A DNA stretch of 16,093 bases from Candidatus Latescibacterota bacterium (GTDB taxonomy: Bacteria > Latescibacterota > UBA2968 > GCA-2709665). The position numbers and the translations under genes are program-made. The stretch's first letter is position 1, and each line of letters opens with the position of its first letter. Shown here in pieces: positions 5,350-14,767 of this stretch. The notes beneath the pieces were generated by a model, which saw only the letters and a program-made list of their open reading frames with translations, had not been told where the DNA came from and did not search any database. The DNA lies in assembly GCA_030746455.1 (NCBI GenBank), contig JASLMQ010000766.1:1-16093 (forward strand), written 5' to 3'.

Positions 5350-6513
5350 TCACTCATGTTCTGCTATGGGAGAAGCGGTTTGGGCTGAACCTTCGTCAGG
5401 TGGGTCTTCCATCAGGCTGTCCAGGGGGCTCTTGATCTGCCCTATGTCTCTCTTCGTGACCCAGGTGTAGATCTCGGTCGTCTTCGAGCTCTTGTGTCCC
5501 AGGAGTTCCTGAATGTAGCGAAGATCGGTACCGCGCTCAAGCAGATGCGTGGCAAAGGCGTGTCGCAGGGAATGCACAGACACGCTCTTCTCGATCCCAG
5601 CCTTCTCGTAGGCCAGGCCGAACACCTTCTGCACGGATCGCTCGTGTAGATGCCGCCCGGGCCTCGCGCCAGGAAAGAGCCAGTCCCGCGGTCTGTACTC
5701 TCGAGCGTAAGCTCGGAGTACTACGAGAGCATGGCTGGAAAGCATCGTGTAGCGGTCCTTGCGTCTCTTGCCCTGCCGAATATGGATCAGACCTCGATCT
5801 GAATCGATATCCTCAACTCGAAGTCGTACCACCTCTCCCAGCCGCAGGCCTGCCGAATAGGTCAGCACCAGGATGGCTTTGTGCTTCGGGTTCTCAACGG
5901 CGTCCAGAATCCGCATGACTTCCACCCGGCTCAGGATATTGGGCAGCTTCCGTTCCTTCTTGGGACGGGGGAGCTTCTCGATGGGATCGGGGTAGTCCAG
6001 AACTCTGTAAAAGAAGAACTTGAGGGCGCTCACGCACTGGTTGACGTAGCTGTGAGAAGCACCCCTCTCGAGCAGATCGTGGACGAACTGACGGACCTCC
6101 CCTTCACCCAGGGTCTCGGGCTCGCCCCCGTACGCCCGTAGGAATCGCTCAGCGTGCCCAAGGTAGGACTTCCTCGTCTTGGCCCGATATCCCCGTAGCC
6201 TCAGTTCCTGTGCCGTTGCCAAGAGGATCCCCGTGTGATTTGACCCTGGATCCGTCGGGGAAGTTTCGGAGGAACGGAGAGCCGGGTCGACCTCGATCTG
6301 CTCTTCACCGAACATAGAAATCAGTTGCTGAAGGATACCACCTGACCGAGGCAATATCCAGCGTTTCCTGTCGGGGTCCCATCTACGACCGGGGATTGTC
6401 TTGATCTTCTCCAAGCGATCCACTGCGTAGGGAAGATGGACGGAAATGCTGCCGTCTTCTACCGGAGAGACTCGAATGGTTCTTCCGGGTATTCCAGACT
6501 CGCGACTTCTCAT
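5350..6513 (-). CDS. Tyrosine recombinase with extra N-terminal HARP-like segment
   Basis: I chose ATG at 6511-6513, preceded by AAGGAGG six bases away, giving 387 residues; the frame stays open further upstream but that part is low-complexity and lacks family character. Residues 21-55 (SISVHLPYAVDRLEKIKTIP, then GRRWDPDRKRWILP) resemble the small HARP-like motif of SMARCAL1-type annealing helicases, which also precedes some bacterial recombinases. The SAM-like domain is about 95-180. The catalytic set is complete: R224, Lys in QGKRRKDR (249-252), H314 and R317 in HSLRH, H340, and nucleophile Y349. The KSPLD C-terminus resembles integron integrases, but their extra internal domain is absent, so I call it a Xer-like recombinase of unknown target. 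Confidence 0.88.
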   Translation of the reverse strand: MRSRESGIPGRTIRVSPVEDGSISVHLPYAVDRLEKIKTIPGRRWDPDRKRWILPRSGGILQQLISMFGEEQIEVDPALRSSETSPTDPGSNHTGILLATAQELRLRGYRAKTRKSYLGHAERFLRAYGGEPETLGEGEVRQFVHDLLERGASHSYVNQCVSALKFFFYRVLDYPDPIEKLPRPKKERKLPNILSRVEVMRILDAVENPKHKAILVLTYSAGLRLGEVVRLRVEDIDSDRGLIHIRQGKRRKDRYTMLSSHALVVLRAYAREYRPRDWLFPGARPGRHLHERSVQKVFGLAYEKAGIEKSVSVHSLRHAFATHLLERGTDLRYIQELLGHKSSKTTEIYTWVTKRDIGQIKSPLDSLMEDPPDEGSAQTASPIAEHE

Positions 6514-6824
6514 TGGCGGCCTCCTTCGTGAACAGGTGGACAGGACTTCTCCCGATCTGAAACAAAACCTGTGCCGCGAAGATTGCCGCCAAGGAATGAT
6601 AGACGAAGTCGCGGTATGGGAAGGAGTTGTGGCCCCCGCCTGTCCAAAGAGCAGGCTGACCGGACTGAACAGGCCGTTCATCCTGCGAACGTGCTGTCCA
6701 ACACGTAAGGGTGGTGGGCTGGTTGACACCGTTGGGTGGCCTGGCGTCGGCTCTGGGTGTTCTGGTATGCTCTCCTCACCTTTGCGAACGATGCGATGCA
6801 TCCCTCCGATTGGCTTTGCGGGGC
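6514..6824. other. 311-bp spacer between recombinase and catabolic cluster
   Basis: The recombinase frame runs open through this stretch on the minus strand to about 6801, but the predicted residues (Pro/Ser/Arg-rich) look non-coding and the strong ribosome binding site at 6518-6526 argues for the shorter start. The promoter of the recombinase should lie here. A TTGACA at 6723-6728 on the plus strand has no properly spaced -10 box. No hairpin terminator with a T-tract is evident after the isomerase gene. Confidence 0.5.
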
Positions 6825-7577
6825 CTACGCGATCAGACCAGCGGCGCGACAGCGGTCGGCGCAGGCCCTCGCGCTGGCCATGGAGGAATCGGGGTAGGCG
6901 TCTTGCTCGTAGATAAGCCAGTGGGTGTAGCTCTCGGCGGCTAGAGACGCGATCTCCTCGAGGTCGATGAAGCCGTCGCCGACGTCACAGACCTGGTCCT
7001 TTTCGGTGTCGTAGTCCCGGAGGTGGATCTGTGGCACGCGCCCGGAATACGTGAGCCAGTAGGAGATGGGCTCCTCACCTCCCTTGCGGACCCAGCCGAG
7101 GTCGATCTCGAACTGAACCGCTTGCGAATCGGTCTCGTTCCTGAGGATGTCCTGGGCATACCTCCCACCGATCCGGGCGAACTCCTGATGGTGGTTGTGG
7201 TAGGTGAACTGGAGGCCTTTCGAATTGGCTATGCGGCCGGCCTGATCGACCTGTGGGATCAGCTGACCCCACTCGTCGATCCGGGAGCAGAGGCTGGTGG
7301 TGATGTAGGGACTCCCGCAGGCCAGCGCGTAGTCGTAGACCTGGTGCGCGGGGTCCAGGAGCTCATCCAGCTGCACGTGCAGGCCGCAACAGACGAGCCC
7401 GATCGAGTCCAGGAACGAAGCCAGCTCGTCTGGAGCCATTCCGCCATACTTCCACGCGAACTCCACGCCTTCGTAACCCAGGTCCGCCAGGGCGGTCAGG
7501 GTCTCCTTGAAATCATCATCTCCGGTGAGGTCACGGACGCTGTAGAGCTGGACGCCAAGCTTCGGTTCGGTTGCCAT
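6825..7577 (-). CDS. Sugar phosphate isomerase/epimerase (AP-endonuclease-2 TIM barrel family)
   Basis: A 250-residue TIM-barrel protein of the xylose-isomerase-like/IolE family. Markers in order are LGVQLYSVRD (7-16), LGYEGVEF (33-40), GLHV (65-68), YHNHHQEF (126-133), FEIDLGWV (156-163), IHLRDYD (184-190) and YEQD (223-226). His, Glu and Asp at these strand ends bind a divalent metal in the family, which isomerises or epimerises small keto or aldo sugars. ATG at 7575-7577 has GAGGAG seven bases before it. The gene starts 11 bases after the DUF3604 gene and is last in the cluster, suggesting it processes the released sugar. The substrate is unknown and no signal peptide is present. Confidence 0.9.
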   Translation of the reverse strand: MATEPKLGVQLYSVRDLTGDDDFKETLTALADLGYEGVEFAWKYGGMAPDELASFLDSIGLVCCGLHVQLDELLDPAHQVYDYALACGSPYITTSLCSRIDEWGQLIPQVDQAGRIANSKGLQFTYHNHHQEFARIGGRYAQDILRNETDSQAVQFEIDLGWVRKGGEEPISYWLTYSGRVPQIHLRDYDTEKDQVCDVGDGFIDLEEIASLAAESYTHWLIYEQDAYPDSSMASARACADRCRAAGLIA

Positions 7578-7588
7578 CTCTCGTCTCC

Positions 7589-9478
7589 TCACGCGATCCA
7601 GACCGGCGAGCTCCAGGCCATCTCGCCATCGTCCTGGAGCACGCGGACGTAGTACCAGATGAACGGGTCGCCTGCCTTGTCGTCGATTGCAGATCGGGCG
7701 AATTCAGACGCATCTTCGATGGTTCCGGTGTACTCGTCGTCGCCGCACGAGATGCGTTTCCACTCCTCGCCATTCCGGACGATCAGGATCTCCCGGATCC
7801 GCGATGTGCCGTAGGTCTCGATGTCGATCTGGCGACTGAGTCGATGCTCGTCGCCGGAGAGCTCACGACCCATTTCGGCACCGTTGACCGACATGAACAG
7901 GACGATCCGCGCACCAGTGGTGCCGTAGCATTGGCGGTCGTACAGGGCATCGAACACGGCCTCGCGCGTCAACTCTTGCGCGAAGACGGCTGCCAGGCCG
8001 TTCCGGTAGCCGCGGCGCAGCCGCATCCAGCTGCAGTTGCCGGCCAGCCCGCTGTGGGAGTCTCCCGACGCGATGATGCCGAGCCGGTGCCCGCGGTTCA
8101 GGGCGCTGCGGACGCTGTTAGCGTAGTTGTTCCTCCAGTAGTTCGGGCGAGGACACCCCTCGCCTTCGCTGTTGCCCCATATCGAGTAGATCTCGACGAG
8201 GCGCACGAACTCCGGGTCGACGTGGTCCCAGACCCGGTTGGCGGCGCTGCCGGACACGGGATGGTGGGGGATCGTAAGGGCCCGACGGCCGCGCAGAGCG
8301 TTCCACAGGGCATACGGCTGTTCACCATCCAGATCGGACCAGCGCAGGAGCGTCGCCTCGTCCTCGCTCCGGAAGTAGATGTTCTTGTCGCCGGCAACCT
8401 TGCGCTCGTGGTACTCCGAGGCGGGAAGGGCCACGAACCGCCCGGGCTCATGGAAGTCGCTGAGTGCGTCCAGGGCTTCCAGCCACTCTTCGTCCGAGTA
8501 GTACCCATCGGCGTCGTCGCCGTCGGTGATGGCGCAGAAGTCGAGGTGTGCGAAGTCCCGGGCGTACTGCAGGGCGTAGGCGGGCCGCATGAGCCCGGCG
8601 GAGATCTCGGTCATGACGTGCAGATCGCCCCAGAACAGACGCGATGATCCGGGGCTGGCCTCGCGGCAGAGGACGGGATTCGACTGGTTCGACAGATCAG
8701 GGCCCGATCCCGTGACCAGGATGCGGGATACCCCCGGACGAGAGACGCTCAGGCCGGATAGCTCGACCCGGGGGACGGTTGGGGAGTGCGCGGCGGCCTT
8801 GTGGACCTTGCCAGAATCGTCGGTCGCCGACAGCGTGCCGCTCCAGCCCAAGGCGTTGTTGTCGCCGCGATCGCGGACGGTGGCCCGTACCGTGAATCGT
8901 TCGCTCAACCGTACGACCGATGGGGCGACAACGAACAGCTTCGCGGCGGCATCGCCGACAACGGTGAGGACCGGCGGCGGTGCGTCGGGCAGCAAGAACC
9001 CTCCGTGCGGCGCCGAACGCGATCCGTCGGGATCGACGCCTACCGCAAAGGTGGCGCTTCCCTCGAAGTACCGGACGGACGCGCCCTCCGCGGTGAGTCC
9101 CGACCGGTCTCCTCGACCGTAGTGGAGCGTGATCTGCTCGCCCTGGCACAGCTCGCCGCTCTCGATGACCGTGAAGACGTATACACCCCACACGCCGAAG
9201 TTCCTCGCGCCCTCCTGCGCGGGATCGGTGTGGTGCAGCGAGACACGCACGTCCGCGTTGGTGCAGGATACGGTGGTGTAGCCGACGGACGTTCGATACA
9301 ACGCCTGGGGTGGCGTGAACCCGTAAGGGATCTCGAACCGAAGCGCGGCGCCGGCCGACAGGGCACGAGCGCCGCACGTGTACGTGATATCCCAGTGCCC
9401 AGGGGTCTCCACCGTCACAGGAGCGTCCGGCGCGACCGTGGCCGAGCCGAGATCCGTGCCGACTTGTTCCTTACGCAT
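7589..9478 (-). CDS. DUF3604 domain protein (PHP-like metal-dependent hydrolase)
   Basis: A 629-residue protein. Residues 1-280 are beta-rich with little recognisable motif. The DUF3604/PHP-type part starts at FWGDLHVMTEISAG (282-295), continues with DFCAITDGDD (313-322), PHHP (404-407) and GIIASGDSHSG (467-477), and ends in a beta-rich tail. These His/Asp motifs are the metal ligands of PHP-fold hydrolases, although DUF3604 proteins have no established reaction. The first motif reads HVM and not the common HxH, so one ligand may be missing or replaced. ATG 9476-9478 has AGGAGG upstream, and the gene begins 13 bases after the sulfatase stop. No clear signal peptide is seen. Clustering suggests a role in degradation of the same substrate. 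Confidence 0.88.
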   Translation of the reverse strand: MRKEQVGTDLGSATVAPDAPVTVETPGHWDITYTCGARALSAGAALRFEIPYGFTPPQALYRTSVGYTTVSCTNADVRVSLHHTDPAQEGARNFGVWGVYVFTVIESGELCQGEQITLHYGRGDRSGLTAEGASVRYFEGSATFAVGVDPDGSRSAPHGGFLLPDAPPPVLTVVGDAAAKLFVVAPSVVRLSERFTVRATVRDRGDNNALGWSGTLSATDDSGKVHKAAAHSPTVPRVELSGLSVSRPGVSRILVTGSGPDLSNQSNPVLCREASPGSSRLFWGDLHVMTEISAGLMRPAYALQYARDFAHLDFCAITDGDDADGYYSDEEWLEALDALSDFHEPGRFVALPASEYHERKVAGDKNIYFRSEDEATLLRWSDLDGEQPYALWNALRGRRALTIPHHPVSGSAANRVWDHVDPEFVRLVEIYSIWGNSEGEGCPRPNYWRNNYANSVRSALNRGHRLGIIASGDSHSGLAGNCSWMRLRRGYRNGLAAVFAQELTREAVFDALYDRQCYGTTGARIVLFMSVNGAEMGRELSGDEHRLSRQIDIETYGTSRIREILIVRNGEEWKRISCGDDEYTGTIEDASEFARSAIDDKAGDPFIWYYVRVLQDDGEMAWSSPVWIA

Positions 9479-9491
9479 GCTGGATGACCTC

Positions 9492-10928
9492 CTACTCGCC
9501 GCGCTCCAGATCGTTCAGCGCATCGGTCAGCCGGTCAACGATGTCCGGGTGGCGGCGAGCGACGTTCAGGCCTTCGCTCGTCTGAACGTCATAGAGGATC
9601 GCCGGGCGCTCCTGCCGCAACCGGGCCGCCTCCAAGGGATCGACCGACCAGGGCTCCCAGACGTCCCCGCCGCGCCGCCTTTCAGGATCGTATCCCTGTA
9701 CCAGCTTGTACCGGCCGTCGAAGGCCAGACGCCACGAACCCAGTCCCGAATAGACGACGTCCCGGTGGGTGTCGGTCTCTCCCGACAGGTACCGCGCCAT
9801 CGATCGGCTGTCGACGTCCTCCATAGGCGACGCGCCTGCGAGGTCGAGGAAGGTGGCCGGCAGGTCCACCGTGGTGACCGGAGCATCGCAAAGCCGGAGG
9901 CGGGCCACGCCCGGACCCGCGATGGCAAGCGGAACGCCGATGGAGGCCTGGAGCGGCGAGATTTTCTGCCACTGGCCGTAGTCGCCCAGCATCTCGCCGT
10001 GGTCGCTGCTGAAGAGGACCAAGGTGTTGTCCAGATCGCCTCGCTCCCGTAGCCGGTCGAGGAGCCGGCCGAGACATCCGTCGAGGTGCTCGAGCATCGC
10101 CGCGTAGTTGCGCCGGACCTCGTTGTGGATCTCCGGTGAGACATCTTCGTCTGGTTCTGTGGGCTGCGGGAAGTCCACAAGAGGATCTCGGTATAGGGCG
10201 TGCATCTCCTCGGTGATGTCCCACGGGTGGTGCGGGTTCTGGAGGTCCACCTCGAGGTACCAGGGATCGCCCGATGGGGCCCGGTCAAGCAGCTCCAGGG
10301 CATTTCGCGTGATCCAGCTGTCGAAATAGACCTCGTCGGGCAGCTCGGTGGGGAAGGTGGCCGTCCACACCCCTTCGGTGTTGCGTCGCACGTAGTCCTC
10401 GATGTGCGCGTCCATCCAACCGTGCTGGTGCAGGTAGGCCATGTAGGCATCCTGCGGGGTCCCCTCCGGATTGTTGCGCACCAGGATGGTCGCCTGGTTC
10501 TTGCCGGCGTTGAAGAGGCAGTCGGACAGCCCCCACTCATCCATCAGGCGACGACCGTCGAGCCCCCAGTGGAACTCGGCCGGTTTGCCCGATTGATTGT
10601 TGCCGATGTGGAACTTGCCGCAGGCCATCACGTGGTACCCGGCCTGGTCCCGCAGGGCGCGATGATAGCTGGGGCGTCCGTCCGGCCAGTATGCATCGTT
10701 GGAGGGCACGCCGCAGCGTTCGTACTCCAGGCCGGAGGCCACGCAGGCGCGCGAGGGTACGCAGAGGGGCGAGGGACAGACGGCGTTGGTGAACAGGACA
10801 CCGCGTTCGCCCAGGGCGTCCATGCTGGGCGTCCGAACCGGCACGTCCGGGTTCGTGCCGTACCAGTCACCGCGCTGTTGATCGGTGAGTACGAAGAGGA
10901 TGTTCGGACGCTTGTCGTTCCGTGGCAT
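9492..10928 (-). CDS. Sulfatase (FGly type), cytoplasmic
   Basis: A 478-residue type I sulfatase/alkaline-phosphatase-fold enzyme. The FGly signature CVPSR (56-60) carries the Cys that is oxidised to formylglycine. The metal site is marked by TDQQRGD (15-21) and SSDHGEMLGDYG (307-318), with GKFHIG (104-109) and NPHHPWD (231-237) as further active-site segments. The DQQR and SDHGE style resembles choline-sulfatase and phosphonate-monoester-hydrolase relatives more than secreted arylsulfatase A. It begins MPRNDKRPNILFVLTDQ with no leader, so it should act in the cytoplasm. Its start is six bases after the stop of the CocE-like gene, whose end supplies the AAGGGG ribosome binding site. Substrate unknown: a sulfate ester of a sugar or small alcohol is most likely. 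Confidence 0.93.
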   Translation of the reverse strand: MPRNDKRPNILFVLTDQQRGDWYGTNPDVPVRTPSMDALGERGVLFTNAVCPSPLCVPSRACVASGLEYERCGVPSNDAYWPDGRPSYHRALRDQAGYHVMACGKFHIGNNQSGKPAEFHWGLDGRRLMDEWGLSDCLFNAGKNQATILVRNNPEGTPQDAYMAYLHQHGWMDAHIEDYVRRNTEGVWTATFPTELPDEVYFDSWITRNALELLDRAPSGDPWYLEVDLQNPHHPWDITEEMHALYRDPLVDFPQPTEPDEDVSPEIHNEVRRNYAAMLEHLDGCLGRLLDRLRERGDLDNTLVLFSSDHGEMLGDYGQWQKISPLQASIGVPLAIAGPGVARLRLCDAPVTTVDLPATFLDLAGASPMEDVDSRSMARYLSGETDTHRDVVYSGLGSWRLAFDGRYKLVQGYDPERRRGGDVWEPWSVDPLEAARLRQERPAILYDVQTSEGLNVARRHPDIVDRLTDALNDLERGE

Positions 10929-10934
10929 ATCGGC

Positions 10935-12593
10935 TTACCCCTTGATCACGGGAAGGATCAGATGCGAGGGCCTCGCCGAGTCGTGAAAGACCGTCTGGTC
11001 GGCCGAGATGGTGTCGCTGTCGCGGGCGTTGTCGCCCCCTGTGTTCAGGTTGCGGGGGAGGCGGGGGAAGTTGCTGCTGCTGATGGCCAGGCCGATCCGG
11101 TGGCCGGGCTGGAACTCGTTGCTGGTGTGCCACAGGTCGATCTCGTACCGAACGGGCTCTCCCGGTGTCAACAGCTCGGGACGGTGCAGCCCGTTCCGGA
11201 ACCGTGCCCGAATCACACCATCCGAAAGCAGGCGGGCGTCCCCGTTCGGGGCCACGTCCATCAGCTTCGCCGTGAAGTCGGTGTCCCTGGCGGATGAAGC
11301 GGCGAAAAGCACCATCTTCAACAGCCCCGTGACCTCCAGGGGTTCCTCCATGGGTTCGCTGTAGTAGACCAGCACATCGTCTCGATACAGCGTGATCCGC
11401 TGGTCGCGAGGGCCGCGCCTCATAGGCAGCGCTCTGGATGGACCGCAGTTCGCCCCGCCCCAAGAGGGCACCGGATTCGCGGGGTCATAGGTGAACCGGT
11501 CCGGCGGCTCGTCCTCCGGCGGTACCGTCGAGAGGCCGCCTCGAGACCACGCCCCCCTCACGCTTCTCTCGCTATGCATGTAGAAATGCGTCTCCACCGC
11601 TCGATCCAGGGGCCAGGCCTCCTCATCCCGCCACTCGTTCCTTCCCATCACGAAGACGCGCACGGGCGGCAGGGCATCGCCCGACGTGTCTCCCCTCAAG
11701 TGCCGATCGAAGAACGCGATCTCGCCTGCCCTGTGATCTCGCTCGGCCGCGTCCCCGAAGTCGTAGTCGGCGATGCTCTTCGGATCGATGTCGTGATCCC
11801 AGGGGCCAACGACGAGGTGTGTGTTCTGCTTCTGGCTGTCCGAACCATACGCCATGCTGTGCTGGTAGAACTCGAAGGCGGCAACCGAGCAGTGGTCGTA
11901 CCAGCCGGTGACCATCAGGTTGGGGGTGTTGAGCTTCTTGAATGGCTCGAAGTCCTCGGGGTCGGTGAAGTCTGCGTCTTCGGGATGGTCGAAGAACAGG
12001 GGGATATCTGTGTAGAACCTCTGCCTGCCCTCTTTCGTGGTCTCCAGACCCGATGCTTCGAGCATCTTGATGACCGGAAGCGTGTAGAAGTGTGGCATCC
12101 AGTCGTGCTGGGCGTAGTCCTCCATATTGCCCCGGGCGCTGTGGATAAAGGTCCTGGGGAACATGAACGCGCCGCCGTAGTGGTGGTTGGAGCTGCCGTA
12201 GCTCGGCACATATGGGCACATCGCCCTGTGCGCCGGGTGCCCCTCAAAAGCCGTTCGCAACTGGTATTCCCCAAGCTCTGATCCCCCGACCGTACCGACA
12301 AGACCGTTGCACCACGGCTGAGCGACCAGCCACTCCAGCGTATCGACGCCATCGGGTGCTTGGTCCTTCTCCTTCCTTGGGTCTCCCTCAGACTTCCCGA
12401 ATCCCCGAACGCTCTGCATCACGTAGGCATACCCGGCCTCGACGAACACACGGGCCCACGGCGAGCCCAGGGAGACGGCTCGCGTCGCCCGGAACATCAC
12501 CGTTGCGAACGGACCCCCACCATCGGGCAGACAGAACCCCGTGTGCAGCCTCACACCATCCCGCATCGGGACCATCACATCCTGCGTTGTCAT
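10935..12593 (-). CDS. CocE/NonD-family alpha/beta hydrolase
   Basis: A 552-residue hydrolase of the CocE/X-Pro dipeptidyl-peptidase type. It starts with VMVPMRDGVRL (6-16) and has SVRGFGKSEG (61-70) typical of the family. The nucleophile elbow reads VGGSELGEYQ, placing Ser at 105; the more usual form is GxSYxG. D233 in TGWYDHCS and H267 in VGPWDHD complete the triad. The C-terminal third is the jelly-roll domain of the family, with GHRIGLAISSSNFP near the end. Members cleave esters or prolyl peptides. In this cluster, removal of an acyl ester from a sugar derivative is plausible but inferred. No signal peptide. It is 111 bases from the upstream DUF4838 gene and six bases from the next sulfatase. 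Confidence 0.9.
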   Translation of the reverse strand: MTTQDVMVPMRDGVRLHTGFCLPDGGGPFATVMFRATRAVSLGSPWARVFVEAGYAYVMQSVRGFGKSEGDPRKEKDQAPDGVDTLEWLVAQPWCNGLVGTVGGSELGEYQLRTAFEGHPAHRAMCPYVPSYGSSNHHYGGAFMFPRTFIHSARGNMEDYAQHDWMPHFYTLPVIKMLEASGLETTKEGRQRFYTDIPLFFDHPEDADFTDPEDFEPFKKLNTPNLMVTGWYDHCSVAAFEFYQHSMAYGSDSQKQNTHLVVGPWDHDIDPKSIADYDFGDAAERDHRAGEIAFFDRHLRGDTSGDALPPVRVFVMGRNEWRDEEAWPLDRAVETHFYMHSERSVRGAWSRGGLSTVPPEDEPPDRFTYDPANPVPSWGGANCGPSRALPMRRGPRDQRITLYRDDVLVYYSEPMEEPLEVTGLLKMVLFAASSARDTDFTAKLMDVAPNGDARLLSDGVIRARFRNGLHRPELLTPGEPVRYEIDLWHTSNEFQPGHRIGLAISSSNFPRLPRNLNTGGDNARDSDTISADQTVFHDSARPSHLILPVIKG

Positions 12594-12704
12594 TCCCCAG
12601 CCTTCCCGGCTCGGCCTCTCCTACTGAGTCCAGTTGTTTCTCGTGTTGATACTCGCTTCTCTCTGTGCGCCCGGTGCTCTCTGTGGTGCCGCTTTGGTCC
12701 TGGG

Positions 12705-14618
12705 TCACTCCATCCCGATCCGCTGCAGACCCCGGAACTTCCGCCGCATGCTCAACAGGAACAGGAAGGTGTCGAAGACCGGGTTCGTATCCGCCTCCTG
12801 CTCGATGGCCATGGCCTCCAGCTCCTGCCAATGGGGTCTTGCATCTTCCTCCTGCCCCGTCAGCTCCGCCTCGATCGAACGCGAGAGAGCCAGGCACAGG
12901 TCCGCGTGATACCCGAGGTACTCCCACGAGCGCGCCTGCACGCGGTTGCTCAGACCGCGGTTCCGTTCGATAACCGGTCTGAACGCGTCGATCTGCCTCC
13001 GGACCTCCTGCAGACCCGGAACGAGTCCGGCGGGCACGGGGGCGTCTCCGTCCGGGACGTATGTCGACAGCCATTGCGTACTGAAGCCCTCGGAGATCTC
13101 CTCGAGGTAGACCCGACACTTTGGACCGTCCGGGCCGAAGGCCGACGTGAAGTAGTCATCGGCGCACGCCTCGAAATCCAGGTCCCTGTTCCAGAGCTCC
13201 TGCGCCAACACCGCCATCGGCAGTCCGGACGGCATGAAGACCCGCTGGGTCTGATCGCTGATCATCCCGTTCAATCCGATCTCCGCCAGGAGCGGGGTAT
13301 CGTCGGCCAGCACCTCCCCAATCGCCATGGTTCCGGGGTCGTCGTACTGCCCCCACATAAAGCGGTAGTCGAACACGAAGCTGTCGCCGTCGAAGACCTT
13401 CTGCCATCCGGCCAGGTGATTCACGTTCTGGCCCTGTGTGAGGTCCAGCCGGTTCAGGACGAACGGCGGTACCGGCAGCTTGGACTCCTCCGGATCGAAG
13501 CGGGCGAAGTAGGGCCGGTGCAGGGGCGCAAACATCATCACGAAGCGGTCGGGGTTGTGGATCGTCTCCTTCTCCGGCGGCCACAGGAGGTCCAAGTAGA
13601 TGAGGAACACGATGCGGTTGGGGAGGTCCTCCCTGGACAGGGCCACGTCCAGCTCGTTCAGCATCATCAAGAAGAAATCCGAGGGGCGGGTGTCCCGGCA
13701 GACCTCGCACTCGCAGTAGTGGTTGCTCCCGTCGGCCAGCCAGAAGTGCAGGTAGTCGACCTCGGGATGGACGGCCGCGTACTTGACCACCTCTTCGACA
13801 ACCATCTCGCGCACTTTGGGGTCCGAGTAGCAGAGGTTCGTGCGTCGCGGAATGCCCAGGTAGAGGTCCCGCTTCCCCTCGTAGAGCGCGATGTACTGCG
13901 CCTTCTCTCCGAAGTCACGCTCGATCGTCTCGTCCCACAGTTCGGGCGGAATGCCGAGGGGCAGGCAGGTCCAGCCGTGGCCTGCCCTGTGGAACAGCAG
14001 ACCGCGCCTCTTGATCTCCTCGATCGCGCGCTCGCCGTACTCCTCGGCCTGTCGGCCGTCCATCAGCTTCGCGTGGTTCTCCGTCCTATGCCGCTCGGAG
14101 TACCAGTTGTTGTAGAAGATGAAGCCGTGAAAGTACTCCATGAAGTAGGTGTTCATGCCCACCCGGGGTAGCCACTCGACCAGGTCCGTCACGTGCTCGC
14201 AGCTGCAGGCCCCCTCGATCGCCAGGCCCCTGTGCCTGTATGACGGCTTTTCCCTCACCTGGACGTCACGACTCAGGGGATCGTCCACAGCAGGGATCAG
14301 CTCGCCATCCGTGCCCGGACGGATCCAGCGACATCCGAGCTCCGTGAGGTAACGGTAGACCGCGATCAGCACCGCGCGGGCGTTCGCGCCTGCGATGGTT
14401 CCGCGCCGGCTCCGGACGTCGATCGCGATGGCGTCGTCGAGCGCGGGGTCGCGCACCGCGGGAAGGTCGGCGCTCCCACCGCACGTCAGTAGCAGCGTCT
14501 CCGGTTCCATCTCGGGACCGCCTCCCGCCACGAGGAGGGCTGTTGCCCCGCTCATCTCCCGCAGGGCCCGCTCCAGCTCCTCTCCCGCAAAGCGGATGAT
14601 TGGGTCGTCCTCAGACAT
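12705..14618 (-). CDS. DUF4838 protein, glycoside-hydrolase-like
   Basis: A 637-residue protein. The N-terminal part (1-115) has the beta-alpha layout that precedes GH20 and GH67 catalytic domains, with YRYLTELGCRWIRPGTDGEL (88-107) close to the GH67-type N-terminal domain. The DUF4838 TIM-barrel-like part follows, with FMEYFHGF (159-166), GHGWTCLP (213-220) and HFWLADGSNHYCECEVC (291-307), whose Cys-rich CxCxxC ending is characteristic. DUF4838 proteins are expected to act on sugars, but no activity is settled. I chose the ATG at 14616-14618 because the longer frame would overlap the preceding sulfatase; AGGAGG is present but 13 bases away, so the start is not certain. No signal peptide is seen. 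Confidence 0.85.
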   Translation of the reverse strand: MSEDDPIIRFAGEELERALREMSGATALLVAGGGPEMEPETLLLTCGGSADLPAVRDPALDDAIAIDVRSRRGTIAGANARAVLIAVYRYLTELGCRWIRPGTDGELIPAVDDPLSRDVQVREKPSYRHRGLAIEGACSCEHVTDLVEWLPRVGMNTYFMEYFHGFIFYNNWYSERHRTENHAKLMDGRQAEEYGERAIEEIKRRGLLFHRAGHGWTCLPLGIPPELWDETIERDFGEKAQYIALYEGKRDLYLGIPRRTNLCYSDPKVREMVVEEVVKYAAVHPEVDYLHFWLADGSNHYCECEVCRDTRPSDFFLMMLNELDVALSREDLPNRIVFLIYLDLLWPPEKETIHNPDRFVMMFAPLHRPYFARFDPEESKLPVPPFVLNRLDLTQGQNVNHLAGWQKVFDGDSFVFDYRFMWGQYDDPGTMAIGEVLADDTPLLAEIGLNGMISDQTQRVFMPSGLPMAVLAQELWNRDLDFEACADDYFTSAFGPDGPKCRVYLEEISEGFSTQWLSTYVPDGDAPVPAGLVPGLQEVRRQIDAFRPVIERNRGLSNRVQARSWEYLGYHADLCLALSRSIEAELTGQEEDARPHWQELEAMAIEQEADTNPVFDTFLFLLSMRRKFRGLQRIGME

Positions 14619-14767
14619 GCGGATCCGAATGCCTCCTCTACCCGCTCTCCTTGCTCTTCCCTGCTGGACAGGCCCGGGAGCTGTCTCCTCGCTTCTGGCA
14701 GCGACCGTCATTCTGTCCTCCCCAAGTGCGCTCTCATCCGCCCGCCGAGTGGCCAACGACTCGGACT

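Noticed and set aside
6723..6771. TTGACA with TATGCT as a plus-strand promoter
   Set aside because: The spacing is 37 bases, far from the 16-18 needed, and no plus-strand gene follows.
6514..6801. N-terminal extension of the second recombinase to 483 residues
   Set aside because: The added 96 residues are Pro/Ser/Arg-rich without family similarity, while ATG 6511-6513 has an excellent AAGGAGG six bases upstream.
12360..14171. 603-residue open frame on the plus strand opposite the DUF4838 gene
   Set aside because: It lies wholly antisense to genes with clear family motifs, has Val/Leu/Arg/Gln-rich composition typical of the complement of GC-rich coding DNA, and shows no recognisable domain. 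The same applies to the plus-strand frames at 7571-8647, 10200-11297 and 14600-15826.
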